64,000 nucleotides of DNA from Sphingobium sp. TCM1 (GCF_001650725.1 NZ_LXVX01000023.1:1-64000); one strand, 5' to 3'; positions 24,047-33,220 are shown, counted from the stretch's first letter. The notes: a model not told the origin generated them from the sequence alone. Made by a program: numbers and translations.

Positions 24047-25837
24047 ATGCAAGTCTATGACGCCCCGTTGCGCGACATGCGCTTCGTGCTCAACGAACTC
24101 CATGCCGATGACGGCTTCGGGGATATTCCCGCGCTGTCGGAGTTCACACCGGATCTCACCGATGCGATCCTCGAGGAGGCGGCGCGCTTCTGTCGCGACG
24201 TCCTGTTGCCGATCAACCGGTCGGGCGACGAGGAGGGGTGTCATCTGGAAAACGGCGTCGTGCGGACGCCGGCGGGGTTCCCCGAAGCCTATAAGCAGTT
24301 CGCCGAAGGTGGCTGGACCGCGCTCGCATCCGATCCGGAATGGGGTGGGCAGGGGCTGCCGGAAGCGGTCAACAAGCTGGTCGAGGAGATGATCTGCTCG
24401 TCCAACCTCTCCTTCGGCCTCTACCCGGGCCTCACCCATGGTGCCACCACTGCGATCGAGGGCCATGGCAGTGACGCGCTCAAGCAGGCCTACCTGCCCA
24501 AGATGGTGAGCGGCCAGTGGTCCGGCACGATGTGCCTGACCGAGCCTCATTGCGGTACCGATCTCGGGCTCCTGCGCAGCCGCGCGGTCCCGCAGGGCGA
24601 TGGCAGCTACAAGGTCACCGGCTCCAAGATCTTCATCTCCGCCGGTGAGCATGACCTGACCGAGAATATCATCCATCTCGTGCTCGCCCGCCTGCCCGAC
24701 GCCCCCAAGGGCGTGAAGGGCATCAGCTTGTTTCTCGTCCCCAAATATCTGCCCAGGGAGGACGGTACTCCCGGTCAATCGAACGGCGTCGCCTGCGCCG
24801 CGATCGAGCACAAGATGGGTCTCAAGGCGTCGGCGACGTGCCAGATGAACTTCGATGATTCGATCGGCTGGATCGTCGGTGAGCCTGGCAAGGGCATGGC
24901 CGCCATGTTCACGATGATGAACACGGAGCGTGTCTCCGTCGGCATCCAGGGCCTGGGTGTGGGCGAGGCGGCGTATCAGGCGGCGGCCTGGTATGCGAAA
25001 GATCGTATTCAGGGTCGGGCGCTCTCGGGACCCAAATATCCCGATCAGGCAGCCGATCCGATCATCGTTCACCCCGATGTTCGCCGCATGTTGATGACGA
25101 TGCGGGCTTATAATGAGGGATGCCGGGCGCTCTCGGCCTGGGTCTCGCGCGCCCTGGACGCGGAAAAACATTCTCCCGAACCCGAAGTGCGCCAGCGTGC
25201 GAGTGACTTCATTGCGCTCATGACCCCCGTCGTCAAAGCGCTCTTCACCGACCTTGCGTTCGACAGCGCGAACCTTGCGGTCCAATGCTATGGTGGCCAC
25301 GGCTACATCCGCGAAAGCGGCGTCGAGCAATATGCCCGCGATGCCCGGATCACCATGATCTATGAGGGGACGAACGGCGTTCAGGCGCTCGATCTCGTCG
25401 GCCGCAAGCTCGGCGCCCATATGGGCCGCTATCTGCGCAGCTTCTTCCATCCGGTGTCGGCTTTCATCGAGGAAAACAACGTCGACGGACCGATGAAGCC
25501 GATGATCGAGGCGCTCGCCAAGGCGTTCGGGGCGCTGCAGCTTTCGACGGCCACGGTCGCGCAGCGGGCGCTCAAGGATCCCGAAGAGGCGGGCGCGGCG
25601 TCGGCGGACTATCTGCGTCTGATGGGCCTGGTGGCCATGGGCTATTGCTTTGCCAAGGCGACCAAGATCGCAGGCTTGCAGCTCTTCTTCGGCAGCGAGG
25701 ACAAGCGCTTCTACGATGCCAAGATCAAGACGGCGACGTTCTTCTTCGAGCGTATCCTGCCTCAGGCGACCGCCAGCTTCCTGGCGATCAAGGCGGGCAA
25801 GAAGTCGCTGATGGCGCTGGAAGACGACGTGTTTTGA
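24047..25837 (+). CDS. Acyl-CoA dehydrogenase with C-terminal extension
   Basis: The 596-residue flavoprotein has the acyl-CoA dehydrogenase core: TMCLTEPHCGTDLGLLRSRA (FAD/substrate loop), NTERVSVGIQGLGVGEAAYQ, AVQCYGGHGYIRESGVEQYA and the catalytic glutamate in ITMIYEGTNGVQALDL. About 130 further residues form the extra C-terminal domain of the long-chain/DmdC-like group. It makes the trans-2-enoyl-CoA and passes electrons to the ETF encoded downstream. AGGAGAT places the start at ATG 24047; the frame open from 24002 is not used. It overlaps the next frame by four bases. Confidence 0.93.
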   Translation: MQVYDAPLRDMRFVLNELHADDGFGDIPALSEFTPDLTDAILEEAARFCRDVLLPINRSGDEEGCHLENGVVRTPAGFPEAYKQFAEGGWTALASDPEWGGQGLPEAVNKLVEEMICSSNLSFGLYPGLTHGATTAIEGHGSDALKQAYLPKMVSGQWSGTMCLTEPHCGTDLGLLRSRAVPQGDGSYKVTGSKIFISAGEHDLTENIIHLVLARLPDAPKGVKGISLFLVPKYLPREDGTPGQSNGVACAAIEHKMGLKASATCQMNFDDSIGWIVGEPGKGMAAMFTMMNTERVSVGIQGLGVGEAAYQAAAWYAKDRIQGRALSGPKYPDQAADPIIVHPDVRRMLMTMRAYNEGCRALSAWVSRALDAEKHSPEPEVRQRASDFIALMTPVVKALFTDLAFDSANLAVQCYGGHGYIRESGVEQYARDARITMIYEGTNGVQALDLVGRKLGAHMGRYLRSFFHPVSAFIEENNVDGPMKPMIEALAKAFGALQLSTATVAQRALKDPEEAGAASADYLRLMGLVAMGYCFAKATKIAGLQLFFGSEDKRFYDAKIKTATFFFERILPQATASFLAIKAGKKSLMALEDDVF

Positions 25838-26742
25838 CGCTTCCGGCAAGCCTCGAAAAGCGGCTGGCCATTCCAGCCATCGTTGCGCCGATGTTCCTTG
25901 TGTCGGGACCGGACCTTGTCGTCAGTTGCTGCGAGGCGGGACTGCTTGGTACTTTCCCGGCGCTCAACCAGCGCACCAGTCAAGGTTTCGGTGAATGGCT
26001 GGATGAAATCGAGGAGCGGCTGGCTCCCATGCCGGGAGCGGCGCCCTTCGGCGTCAACCTCATCGTCCATAAGAGCAATCCGAGGCTCGACGCCGATCTG
26101 GAACTGATCGTTCGGCACCATGTGCCATTGGTCATCACCTCGCTCGGCGCCATCGCGGATCTTGTCCAGGTGGTTCAGGGCTATGGCGGGCTGGTCTTTC
26201 ACGACGTGACGAACGTGCGTCATGCGGAAAAGGCGCTCGAAGCTGGCGTCGACGGTCTGATCGCGGTCGCTGCCGGCGCGGGGGGACATGCCGGCACGAT
26301 GAGCCCGTTCGCACTGGTTGACGAGATACGGCGCTTCTTCCAGGGGCCGCTGGCGCTTTCCGGCGCCATCACGCGCGGCCACCAGATCGCGGCCGCGCAG
26401 ATGATGGGGGCCGATCTTGCCTATATCGGATCCCACTTCATCGCGTCGGAAGAGAGTCTCGCCTCGCCGGCACAGAAAGACATGGTGATCGGGGCCGGAC
26501 CAGCGGATATCGTCTATACGGACCGGGTCACCGGCGTCGGGGCCAATTTTCTCCGGCCCTCGCTGGAAGCCGCGACTCTCCCTGAGCCACATGGCGCGCT
26601 TTCGGTTTCGGAGGAGGCCAAGGCCTGGAAGACGATCTGGTCGGCAGGCCACGGTGTCGGCGCTACCACTGCCGTCCAACCGGCCCGATCCATCTGTGAG
26701 AGACTCATTGCCGAATATCAGGCGGCATTACAATCAGAGTAG
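25834..26742 (+). CDS. Nitronate monooxygenase / 2-nitropropane dioxygenase-like flavoprotein
   Basis: The 302-residue TIM-barrel flavoprotein has the NPD family pattern: PAIVAPMFLVSGPDLVVSCC near the N-terminus, PFGVNLIVHKSN, a central DGLIAVAAGAGGHAGT (phosphate loop, with the family histidine) and GADLAYIGSHFIAS. Enzymes of this fold include nitronate monooxygenases and the FabK enoyl reductases, so an enoyl-CoA related reduction is a real alternative given the beta-oxidation context. The best start is TTG 25834, which overlaps the preceding stop as TTGA and has GGAAG ten bases upstream. It is part of the operon, nine bases before etfB. Confidence 0.8.
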   Translation: MTLPASLEKRLAIPAIVAPMFLVSGPDLVVSCCEAGLLGTFPALNQRTSQGFGEWLDEIEERLAPMPGAAPFGVNLIVHKSNPRLDADLELIVRHHVPLVITSLGAIADLVQVVQGYGGLVFHDVTNVRHAEKALEAGVDGLIAVAAGAGGHAGTMSPFALVDEIRRFFQGPLALSGAITRGHQIAAAQMMGADLAYIGSHFIASEESLASPAQKDMVIGAGPADIVYTDRVTGVGANFLRPSLEAATLPEPHGALSVSEEAKAWKTIWSAGHGVGATTAVQPARSICERLIAEYQAALQSE

Positions 26743-26751
26743 GATTGATCC

Positions 26752-27495
26752 ATGAAGGTGCTTGTGCCCGTCAAGCGGGTTATCGATTATAATGTGAAAC
26801 CGCGCGTGAAGGCGGATGGGACGGGCGTCGATTTGGCGAACGTGAAGATGTCGATGAACCCGTTCGACGAGATCGCCGTCGAAGAGGCTATCCGCCTCAA
26901 GGAAAAGGGAGTCGCGACCGAAATCGTGGTGGTGTCGATCGGCGTCGCCAAGGCGCAGGAAACGCTGCGCACCGCGCTCGCCATGGGGACCGACCGCGCG
27001 ATCCTCGTCCAGACTGACGATGAGGTCGAGCCGCTCGCCGTCGCCAAGATCCTGAAGGCCATCGCCACCGAGGAGGCTCCAGGCCTGGTGATCCTCGGCA
27101 AGCAGGCCATCGACGATGATGCCAATCAGACCGGCCAGATGCTGGCAGCCCTTCTCGGTTGGGGGCAGGGCACATTCGCCAGCAAGGTCGAAGTATCGGG
27201 CGAGACTGTCGCGGTGACCCGTGAGGTGGATGGCGGTCTGGAGACCGTAAGCCTCAAACTGCCGGCGATCGTGACGACCGATCTGCGTCTCAACGAACCG
27301 CGCTATGCGAGCCTGCCCAATATCATGAAGGCCAAATCCAAGCCGCTGGCGACGAAGACGCCGGCCGATCTCGGTGTTGAGATCGCCTCGCGCCTCAAGA
27401 CGCTCAAGGTGACCGAACCCCCCAAGCGCTCGGCGGGCATCAAGGTGGCCGACGTCGATGAATTGGTCGCCAGGCTCAAGGAAATGGCGATTTGA
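26752..27495 (+). CDS. etfB: Electron transfer flavoprotein, beta subunit
   Basis: The 247-residue subunit starts [20 protein letters not shown] and includes the ETF-beta signature ([20 protein letters not shown]). It also has the AMP-site region [20 protein letters not shown] and the recognition-loop stretch [18 protein letters not shown], where the ETF docks onto acyl-CoA dehydrogenases. With EtfA it carries electrons from the dehydrogenase at 24047 to ETF-ubiquinone oxidoreductase, whose gene is not in the window. A long hairpin separates it from etfA. Confidence 0.96.
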   Translation: MKVLVPVKRVIDYNVKPRVKADGTGVDLANVKMSMNPFDEIAVEEAIRLKEKGVATEIVVVSIGVAKAQETLRTALAMGTDRAILVQTDDEVEPLAVAKILKAIATEEAPGLVILGKQAIDDDANQTGQMLAALLGWGQGTFASKVEVSGETVAVTREVDGGLETVSLKLPAIVTTDLRLNEPRYASLPNIMKAKSKPLATKTPADLGVEIASRLKTLKVTEPPKRSAGIKVADVDELVARLKEMAI

Positions 27496-27550
27496 TAAAC
27501 TTTCAAACGCGCCGAACTTGCCGAACCTCTCCCATGCAAGTGACGGCGCA

Positions 27551-27587
27551 CCCCGCTTCATCCTGTGCGCACAGAGATGAAGCGGGG
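27551..27587. repeat. Long hairpin in the etfB-etfA gap
   Basis: CCCCGCTTCATC pairs with GATGAAGCGGGG, and the interior CTGTGC/GCACAG extends the stem to about 18 base pairs with a single bulged A. It fills the middle of a 115-base gap in an otherwise tightly packed operon and is not followed by a T-run. It may be an mRNA processing or stability element, an internal attenuator, or a small dispersed repeat. Confidence 0.6.
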
Positions 27588-27610
27588 GCGGATTTCTCGG
27601 AGAATAAGTT

Positions 27611-28537
27611 ATGAATACGCTCGTCTGGGTTGAACATGACAATGCGTCGGTCAAGGATGCGACGCTATCGGCCGTCACCGCCGCTGCCAAACTTGGTGAG
27701 GTCCATCTGCTGGTTGCCGGTGCGGGCATCGGCGGCGTGGCCGAGGCTGCTGCGAAGGTCGCGGGTGTCGCCAAAGTCGTAACGTTCGACGATGCGGCGT
27801 TCAAACACGCTTTGCCCGAGAATGTCGCGCCGGCCGTCGCGGACCTGATGCGCGGCTATGACGCGTTCGTTGCGCCTTCCACTTCGAATGGCAAGAACAT
27901 CGCGCCGCGCGTGGCGGCCTTGCTTGATGTGATGCAGGTCAGCGACATCCTGTCGGTGGAAAGCGCTGACACGTTCACGCGTCCCATCTACGCGGGAAAT
28001 GCGATCGCGACGGTCCAGTCGTCTGATGCAAAGAAGGTTATCACGGTGCGTGGCACAGCCTTCGAGAAGGCGGCCCGCGAGGGTGGCTCGGCCAGTATCG
28101 AGGCTGCGACGGGCACGGATGCGGGACTTTCCAGCTTCGTGGGTGCCGAGATCGCCCAGTCCGAGCGCCCGGAACTCACCTCGGCCAAAATCATCGTCTC
28201 GGGCGGGCGAGCGCTGGGCTCGGCCGGGCAGTTTCATGGCGTGATCGATCCGCTGGCCGACAAGCTGGGCGCGGGTGTGGGCGCAAGCCGCGCAGCGGTC
28301 GATGCTGGCTATGCGCCCAACGATTTTCAGGTCGGCCAGACCGGCAAGATCGTGGCGCCGGAAGTCTATGTCGCCGTCGGCATATCGGGTGCGATTCAGC
28401 ACCTTGCTGGCATGAAGGATAGCAAGACCATCATCGCGATCAACAAGGATGAGGACGCGCCCATCTTCCAGGTCGCCGATATCGGCCTGGTCGGCGACCT
28501 CTTCAAGATCGTTCCTGAACTGACCGAAAAGCTTTGA
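27611..28537 (+). CDS. etfA: Electron transfer flavoprotein, alpha subunit
   Basis: The 308-residue protein has the ETF-alpha C-terminal FAD-binding domain: KIIVSGGRALGSAGQFHGVI, the signature GYAPNDFQVGQTGKIVAPEV, VAVGISGAIQHLAGMKDSK and the final NKDEDAPIFQVADIGLVGD. It binds the flavin that receives electrons from acyl-CoA dehydrogenases. An AG-rich leader (CGGAGAATAAGTT) precedes the ATG. It follows etfB after a 115-base gap containing the hairpin. Confidence 0.96.
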   Translation: MNTLVWVEHDNASVKDATLSAVTAAAKLGEVHLLVAGAGIGGVAEAAAKVAGVAKVVTFDDAAFKHALPENVAPAVADLMRGYDAFVAPSTSNGKNIAPRVAALLDVMQVSDILSVESADTFTRPIYAGNAIATVQSSDAKKVITVRGTAFEKAAREGGSASIEAATGTDAGLSSFVGAEIAQSERPELTSAKIIVSGGRALGSAGQFHGVIDPLADKLGAGVGASRAAVDAGYAPNDFQVGQTGKIVAPEVYVAVGISGAIQHLAGMKDSKTIIAINKDEDAPIFQVADIGLVGDLFKIVPELTEKL

Positions 28538-28545
28538 GGTAAGCG

Positions 28546-28971
28546 ATGACCGGTCTGGAAGAGATCGAACAGTTCATGGCGGCCGGCACCCGGCCGCCCA
28601 TGATGGACCTGTTCGACATCGATCTGCTTGAGGCGGAGGAGGGGAAGGTCGTCTTTGTCGCGACGCCCACCTCGCAGACCTACAATTTCATGGGCATCGC
28701 CCATGGTGGCTATGCCGCGACGCTGCTGGATTCGGCCTGCGGCATCGCGGCGAACTCCGCGGCCCAAGTGCCCATCAACTGCGTCACGCTCGAACTCAAG
28801 GTCGCCTATCATGCGCCCTTGACCGACAGGGTCGGGATGGTCCGTGCAATCGGCCAGGTGGTGTCGATGGGCAAGAGGGTGGCGCATACCGAGGCGCGTC
28901 TGATCGACATGGCCGGCAAACTCTATGCCTCCGCGACATCGACCTTGCTGCTCGTCGATCGGGCGGCCTGA
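28546..28971 (+). CDS. PaaI-type hotdog thioesterase
   Basis: The 141-residue hotdog protein has the PaaI family active-site sequence NFMGIAHGGYAATLLDSACG (residues 46-65), with the HGG and the Asp on the central helix, followed by the strand LELKVAYHAPLTDRVG. Such enzymes hydrolyse short or aromatic acyl-CoA and can release CoA when beta-oxidation stalls. It begins nine bases after etfA. The physiological substrate is not deducible. Confidence 0.85.
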   Translation: MTGLEEIEQFMAAGTRPPMMDLFDIDLLEAEEGKVVFVATPTSQTYNFMGIAHGGYAATLLDSACGIAANSAAQVPINCVTLELKVAYHAPLTDRVGMVRAIGQVVSMGKRVAHTEARLIDMAGKLYASATSTLLLVDRAA

Positions 28972-28985
28972 ACAGGAAAGAAGAT

Positions 28986-29285
28986 ATGGAAGTCGTTATC
29001 CCGCACAGCCTTGGTAAAATCGAAGCGAAGAGCAGGATCGAGGCCGGCCTGCCCAAGCTGGCAGCGCATATCCCGGGAGGCGGTTCGCTCAGTTCCGAGT
29101 GGGTATCGGACTACGCACTACACTTGGTCATCGGGGCGATGGGGCAGAATATCCCGGTGCAACTCGACATTGAGGATAGCGAGATTCGCGGCGACGTCAG
29201 CGTACCGCTGTTCCTCAAAATGATGTCAGGACAGATTTCGGATTTTGTGAAAACGAGCGCCGAGAAAATGCTCAGCAAGGCATGA
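28986..29285 (+). CDS. Polyhydroxyalkanoic acid system (PHA_gran_rgn-like) protein
   Basis: The 99-residue protein starts MEVVIPHSLGKIEAKSRIEA and contains LHLVIGAMGQNIPVQLDIED and DVSVPLFLKMMSGQISDFVK. These fit the small family annotated as putative polyhydroxyalkanoate granule region proteins, related to a START-like beta fold. Its role is unknown; no PHA synthase or phasin gene is near. Position in the operon suggests a link to intracellular acyl chains or hydroxyacyl-CoA. Confidence 0.6.
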   Translation: MEVVIPHSLGKIEAKSRIEAGLPKLAAHIPGGGSLSSEWVSDYALHLVIGAMGQNIPVQLDIEDSEIRGDVSVPLFLKMMSGQISDFVKTSAEKMLSKA

Positions 29286-29387
29286 TGAATTTACTGGCCG
29301 CAGGACAATATCGTTGCTCTGCGATGATTGAGTTTACGAGAATCTGCCCTGTTTCCTAGCCGATAGTGTCCGCGCGAGGGCTTTGTG

Positions 29388-29627
29388 ATGGAAGAAATCG
29401 CTCCCCGAGTTTTCAGGATCATTAGCCGTCAGCTCGGCGTCTATCCGGATCAGATTGCCCTTGCTTCGTCTTTCTACGATGACATCGGCGTGGATAGTCT
29501 CGATGTGCTGGAAGTTGTGATGGCGCTTGAAGACGAATTCGGACTCACTATCCCGGATGAAGCCGCCGGTGAGGTCAAAACAGTAGAGGATGCGGTCAAG
29601 CTGGTCGAAGCATGGATAGCCAAGTGA
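29388..29627 (+). CDS. Acyl carrier protein
   Basis: The 79-residue acidic protein has the phosphopantetheine site GVDSLDVLEVVMALEDEFG, with the serine at about residue 37. Its length and helix pattern match AcpP-like carriers. It begins 102 bases after the preceding gene with ATG at 29388 (a GTG one codon earlier is possible). An ACP in a degradative operon is unusual; it may serve a dedicated synthase or thiol-acyl transfer step rather than general fatty-acid synthesis. No synthase is adjacent. Confidence 0.85.
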   Translation: MEEIAPRVFRIISRQLGVYPDQIALASSFYDDIGVDSLDVLEVVMALEDEFGLTIPDEAAGEVKTVEDAVKLVEAWIAK

Positions 29628-29922
29628 GATAAAACCCACGATCCTCTGAAACCGCAATTCACGACGACAATGAAATCTAGATAGCTCTTTGGTCGCCTGA
29701 CGTATCACTTCCATGATCAAGGCTACCGTGATCGCGCATAGCCGCAATATGCTTTGCGCCAGAAACGGGATTTCATCTATCGCTTTGCCCACTCGATGAC
29801 GGAATGGTGTTTCCGAAAAGAATATAGCGAACCATGTTATCTAATGACGAATTGCTGTCTTCTCACATTTGACGAACTGGCTGGTAACGTCGGAGCGGGA
29901 AGATGCATGAAAGAGGTAGATC
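29628..29922. other. Intergenic region
   Basis: These 295 bases are lower in GC than the flanking genes and contain only weak frames without coding character. No hairpin typical of a terminator was recognised after the acyl carrier gene. A purine-rich GGGAAG lies before the next gene. Confidence 0.4.
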
Positions 29923-30744
29923 ATGCGATACCGTTCATTAGGCCTGGCTACAGTCTTGATTGTCACGAGCACCGCTTGGGCGCAGACGCCGTCGGATAAC
30001 CAACATGCGCTGATCGGACCGCCCCAACTCCACGCCCTTCCCGTCACCGCTCCGACGCTCGTCGAGGCCTATGGTCCTGATCCTCTGCAGATCGGTGAAC
30101 TGCGCTTGCCTGCAGGTCCTGGCCCGTTTCCCGTCGTCATGGTCATTCACGGTGGCTGCTGGACCAAAGGCTATGAGACACTGGCAGGCACGGCGCCGTT
30201 GGCGAGCGCCTTGACGGACAAGGGCGTGGCGACATGGAATATAGAGTATCGACAGGTTGGTGACACCCGCGGCGGGTGGCCTGGGACCTTCCAGGATTGG
30301 GGAGCGGCGCTCGATCACTTGAGGGTGCTGGCACGAACCCAGCCTCTGGACCTGAAGCATGTGGTGACGGTGGGACATTCTGCCGGCGCCCACGCTGCCC
30401 TGTGGCTGGCGGCCCGTCCCAGATTGCCTGCCGACAGCGAGGTCCGCGGCGCTGATCCACTGAAGGTTTCCGCCGCGGTCGCCATCGACGGCCCAGGCGA
30501 CCTGCGAACCCTGTACGGGTTCGACAAGGATATTTGCGGCCGCCCGATCTTCGTCAACCTGTTCGGGGGCGCTCCTGACGCACAGGCGGGCCGCTACCGT
30601 CAGGCAAATCCGATCGAATGGCTGCCTCTGGCCGTGCCTCAATTCATGGTCGCTTCCGTCGTGCTGGAGCCTTCAGCCGCGCAAGCCTATGCAGCAGCCG
30701 CACAGTCGGCCGGCGATAAGGCGACGGTGATCACCCTGGAGAAT
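29923..30744 (+). pseudogene. Secreted alpha/beta-hydrolase (esterase/lipase), 3' end replaced by IS21
   Basis: The protein has a signal peptide (YRSLGLATVLIVTSTAWAQ), an oxyanion motif VVMVIHGGCWTKGYE and the nucleophile elbow TVGHSAGAHAALW. This places it among esterase/kynurenine-formamidase-like alpha/beta hydrolases. The native sequence ends at about ATVITLENV, where the catalytic histidine segment ('HFE') is expected. There the terminal repeat of the IS21 element begins, and the frame runs on through IS sequence to 30822. The acid/base histidine is therefore lost and the enzyme should be inactive. Confidence 0.8.
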
Positions 30745-30748
30745 GTGC

Positions 30749-30845
30749 TGATTCCGAGGGAAGCCGCCCCCTCATTCCGAAATGATGCCGCCCCCCTGTT
30801 CCGAGAATTACTCGCCCCCTGATTCCGAGATGATGTCGCCCCCTT
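30749..30845. repeat. IS21 left multiple terminal repeats
   Basis: Four imperfect repeats each begin with a TTCCGA core and end in GCCCCC: near 30749, 30773, 30798 and 30822. They alternate with spacers GGGAAG, AATGAT, GAATTA and GATGAT. They are the expected IstA binding sites. Confidence 0.75.
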
Positions 30846-30918
30846 GGCGGGGATGACGATGAAGGTCCGCTGCTGGGATTAGGTTTGCTTCCTTTGGGTT
30901 GTCCGAGGGAGGGAGCCG

Positions 30919-32469
30919 ATGTCGGCGGAGCGATTGAGTATGCGACGGGTTCGCGAGATTTTACGGTACCGGTTTGAGCAGGGGCTGGGTCACAAGGCGA
31001 TTTCGTATCGGGTGGGCGCCGCGCCCTCGACGGTGCGCGAGACGCTGAGGCGGGCAGCGGTCGCGGGTCTGGCTTGGCCGCTGGGCGCGGATGTCAGCGA
31101 TGCCGTTCTGGAGGCGGCGCTTTACCGCGCGGCTGGCACCAAGACCGGCCATCGCCGCTGCCCTGAACCGGACTGGGCAGCGATCCATCGCGAGTTGAAG
31201 CGCAAGCATGTGACGCTGCAGATCGTGTGGGACGAATATATCGCTCAGCATCCGGAAGGTTATCGCTACAGCCGGTTCTGCGATCTCTATCGTGGCTGGG
31301 CGGCGAAGCTGCCGGTCACGATGCGGCAGACCCACGCCGCCGGCGAGAAGCTGTTCGTCGACTATGCGGGCGACAAGGTGGCTGTCGTGGTCGACCGGCT
31401 GACCGGCGAAATCCGCGACGCGCACATCTTCGTGGCGGTGTTGGGTGCATCGAGCCTGTCCTATGCCGAGGCGAGCTGGACCGAGACGCTGCCCGACTGG
31501 ATCGCGGCGCACGTGCGGGCGCTGGAAGCCTTCGGCGGCGCGCCTGCCCTGTTCGTGCCGGACAATGCCAAGGTCGCGGTGATCAAGGCCTGCCTTTACG
31601 ATCCACAGGTCAACCGCAGCTATGCCGAGATGGCGGCACATTACGACAGCGCGGTGCTGCCGACCCGTCCGCGCCGCCCACGCGACAAGGCCAAGGTGGA
31701 GGCCTGCGTGCTGATCGTCGAGCGCTGGCTGTTCGGGCGCCTTCGGCATCGGATCTTCTATAGCCTGACCGAACTCAACGCCGCGATCGGCGACCTGCTC
31801 GCCGACCTCAATGACCGCCGTATCATGCGCCGCGTGGGCCAGACCCGGCGCCAGCTGTTCGAGGCCATCGACAGGCCTGCGCTGAAAGCTCTGCCGCTGG
31901 AACCCTATGTCTTCGCCGAATGGCGGCGGCGGCGCGCTGGTCTCGATTATCATGTCGAGATCGAGCGCCATTATTACTCGGTCCCGTATCGCTTCGCGCG
32001 CGAGCCGGTCGAGGCGCGGATCACCGCGCGTACGATCGAACTGTTCCACAAGGGTGAACGGATCGCCGCCCATATGCGCGGCTCCGGCAATGGCCGGCAC
32101 ACGACGATATCCGAGCATATGCCGTCATCGCACCGGCGCTTCGCCGACTGGACGATCGAACGCATCGCCACCGAGGCGGCCGCGATCGGCCCCTGTGCCG
32201 CCCTGCTGTGCGAGAAAATCCTGACCGATCGCCCGCATCCCGAGCAGGGCTTCCGGGCCTGCCTGGGCATCGTGCGCCTGGTGAAGGGCTTCGGCCGCGA
32301 ACGGGTCGAAGCGGCGTGCAGCCGGGCGCTCGATATCGGCGCACGCACCTATGGATCGGTCCGATCGATCCTCGACAACCGGCTCGATCAGGCGCCCGCG
32401 CCCCGGCAGGCGCGCGACGATCGGACGATCACCCACCCGAATATCCGGGGTTCCCGCTACTATCACTGA
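30919..32469 (+). CDS. istA: IS21-family transposase IstA
   Basis: The 516-residue transposase has an N-terminal helix-turn-helix (GLGHKAISYRVGAAPSTVRE). The rve DDE core follows: the first Asp in EKLFVDYAGDKVAVV, the second in PALFVPDNAKVAVIKA and the Glu in RPRDKAKVEACVLIVERW. A C-terminal Mu-like barrel (YHVEIERHYYSVPYRF) comes after the core. Length is normal for IS21 elements. A GGAG-type site precedes istB nine bases downstream of its stop, so the two are co-transcribed. Confidence 0.93.
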   Translation: MSAERLSMRRVREILRYRFEQGLGHKAISYRVGAAPSTVRETLRRAAVAGLAWPLGADVSDAVLEAALYRAAGTKTGHRRCPEPDWAAIHRELKRKHVTLQIVWDEYIAQHPEGYRYSRFCDLYRGWAAKLPVTMRQTHAAGEKLFVDYAGDKVAVVVDRLTGEIRDAHIFVAVLGASSLSYAEASWTETLPDWIAAHVRALEAFGGAPALFVPDNAKVAVIKACLYDPQVNRSYAEMAAHYDSAVLPTRPRRPRDKAKVEACVLIVERWLFGRLRHRIFYSLTELNAAIGDLLADLNDRRIMRRVGQTRRQLFEAIDRPALKALPLEPYVFAEWRRRRAGLDYHVEIERHYYSVPYRFAREPVEARITARTIELFHKGERIAAHMRGSGNGRHTTISEHMPSSHRRFADWTIERIATEAAAIGPCAALLCEKILTDRPHPEQGFRACLGIVRLVKGFGRERVEAACSRALDIGARTYGSVRSILDNRLDQAPAPRQARDDRTITHPNIRGSRYYH

Positions 32470-32480
32470 AGGAGATCATG

Positions 32481-33220
32481 ATGCTTCAACATCCCACTCT
32501 CGACCGGCTGAACGCAATGGGGCTGGCTGGCATGGCCAGGGCGTTCGACGAACTGGCCGCCAATGCCGAAGCCGAGCGGCTCACCCATCCCGAATGGCTG
32601 GCGCTGCTGCTCGACCGCGAATGGAGCTTCCGCCACGACCGCAAGCTGGCCGCCCGGCTGCGGTTCGCCAAGCTGCGCCATCAGGCAACCCCCGAGGATG
32701 TCGATTATCGCAGCCATCGAGGTCTCGACCGGGGACTGTTCCTCAAGCTCGTCGCTGGTGACTGGATCGCCGCTCGCGACAATCTCGTCATCTGCGGCCC
32801 GACTGGCGTCGGGAAATCATGGCGGCCTGCGCGCTAGGCCATAAGGCCTGCCGCGACGACCGTTCGGTGCTGTATCAGCGGGTGCCCAAGCTGTTCGCCA
32901 GCCTGGCGTTGGCACGCGGCGACGGACGCTACGCCCGCATCCTGGCCAAGCTCGGCAGCGTTCAGCTCCTGATTCTTGATGACTGGGGGCTTGAGCCACT
33001 CGATGCTCATGCCCGCTACGACCTCCTCGAAATCCTAGAAGAGCGTTATGGCCGTCGCTCGACGATGGTCACCAGCCAGCTGCCGATCGCGGCGTGGCAC
33101 GAGGTGATCGGCGATCCGACCTATGCCGACGCCATCCTCGACAGGCTCGTCCACAACGCCCACCGCCTGGACCTCGACGGTGACAGCATGCGCCGGGTCA
33201 AATCCCCTTCAGAGGCTTGA
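32481..33220 (+). pseudogene. istB: IS21-family helper ATPase IstB, frameshifted
   Basis: The first frame encodes MLQHPTLDRLNAMGLAGMAR through the Walker A loop NLVICGPTGVGKSW and then runs into RPAR and a stop. The second frame, beginning ACALGHKACRDDRSVLYQRV, continues with the Walker B strand QLLILDDWGLEPL and STMVTSQLPIAAWHEVIGD to the normal C-terminus. The IstB sequence is restored if one base is added at about 32823, in the codon right after GKSW. Without it the protein loses everything after Walker A, so this copy of the element should be immobile by itself. A sequencing error is possible. Confidence 0.85.

Noticed and set aside
24032..25849. Long reverse-strand open frame (605 codons) opposite the acyl-CoA dehydrogenase gene
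   Set aside because: Arg/His-rich translation without family features; the forward strand encodes an intact enzyme.
29754..29999. Small forward frame before the esterase gene
   Set aside because: No ribosome site, no family resemblance, and it overlaps the esterase signal peptide region in another frame.
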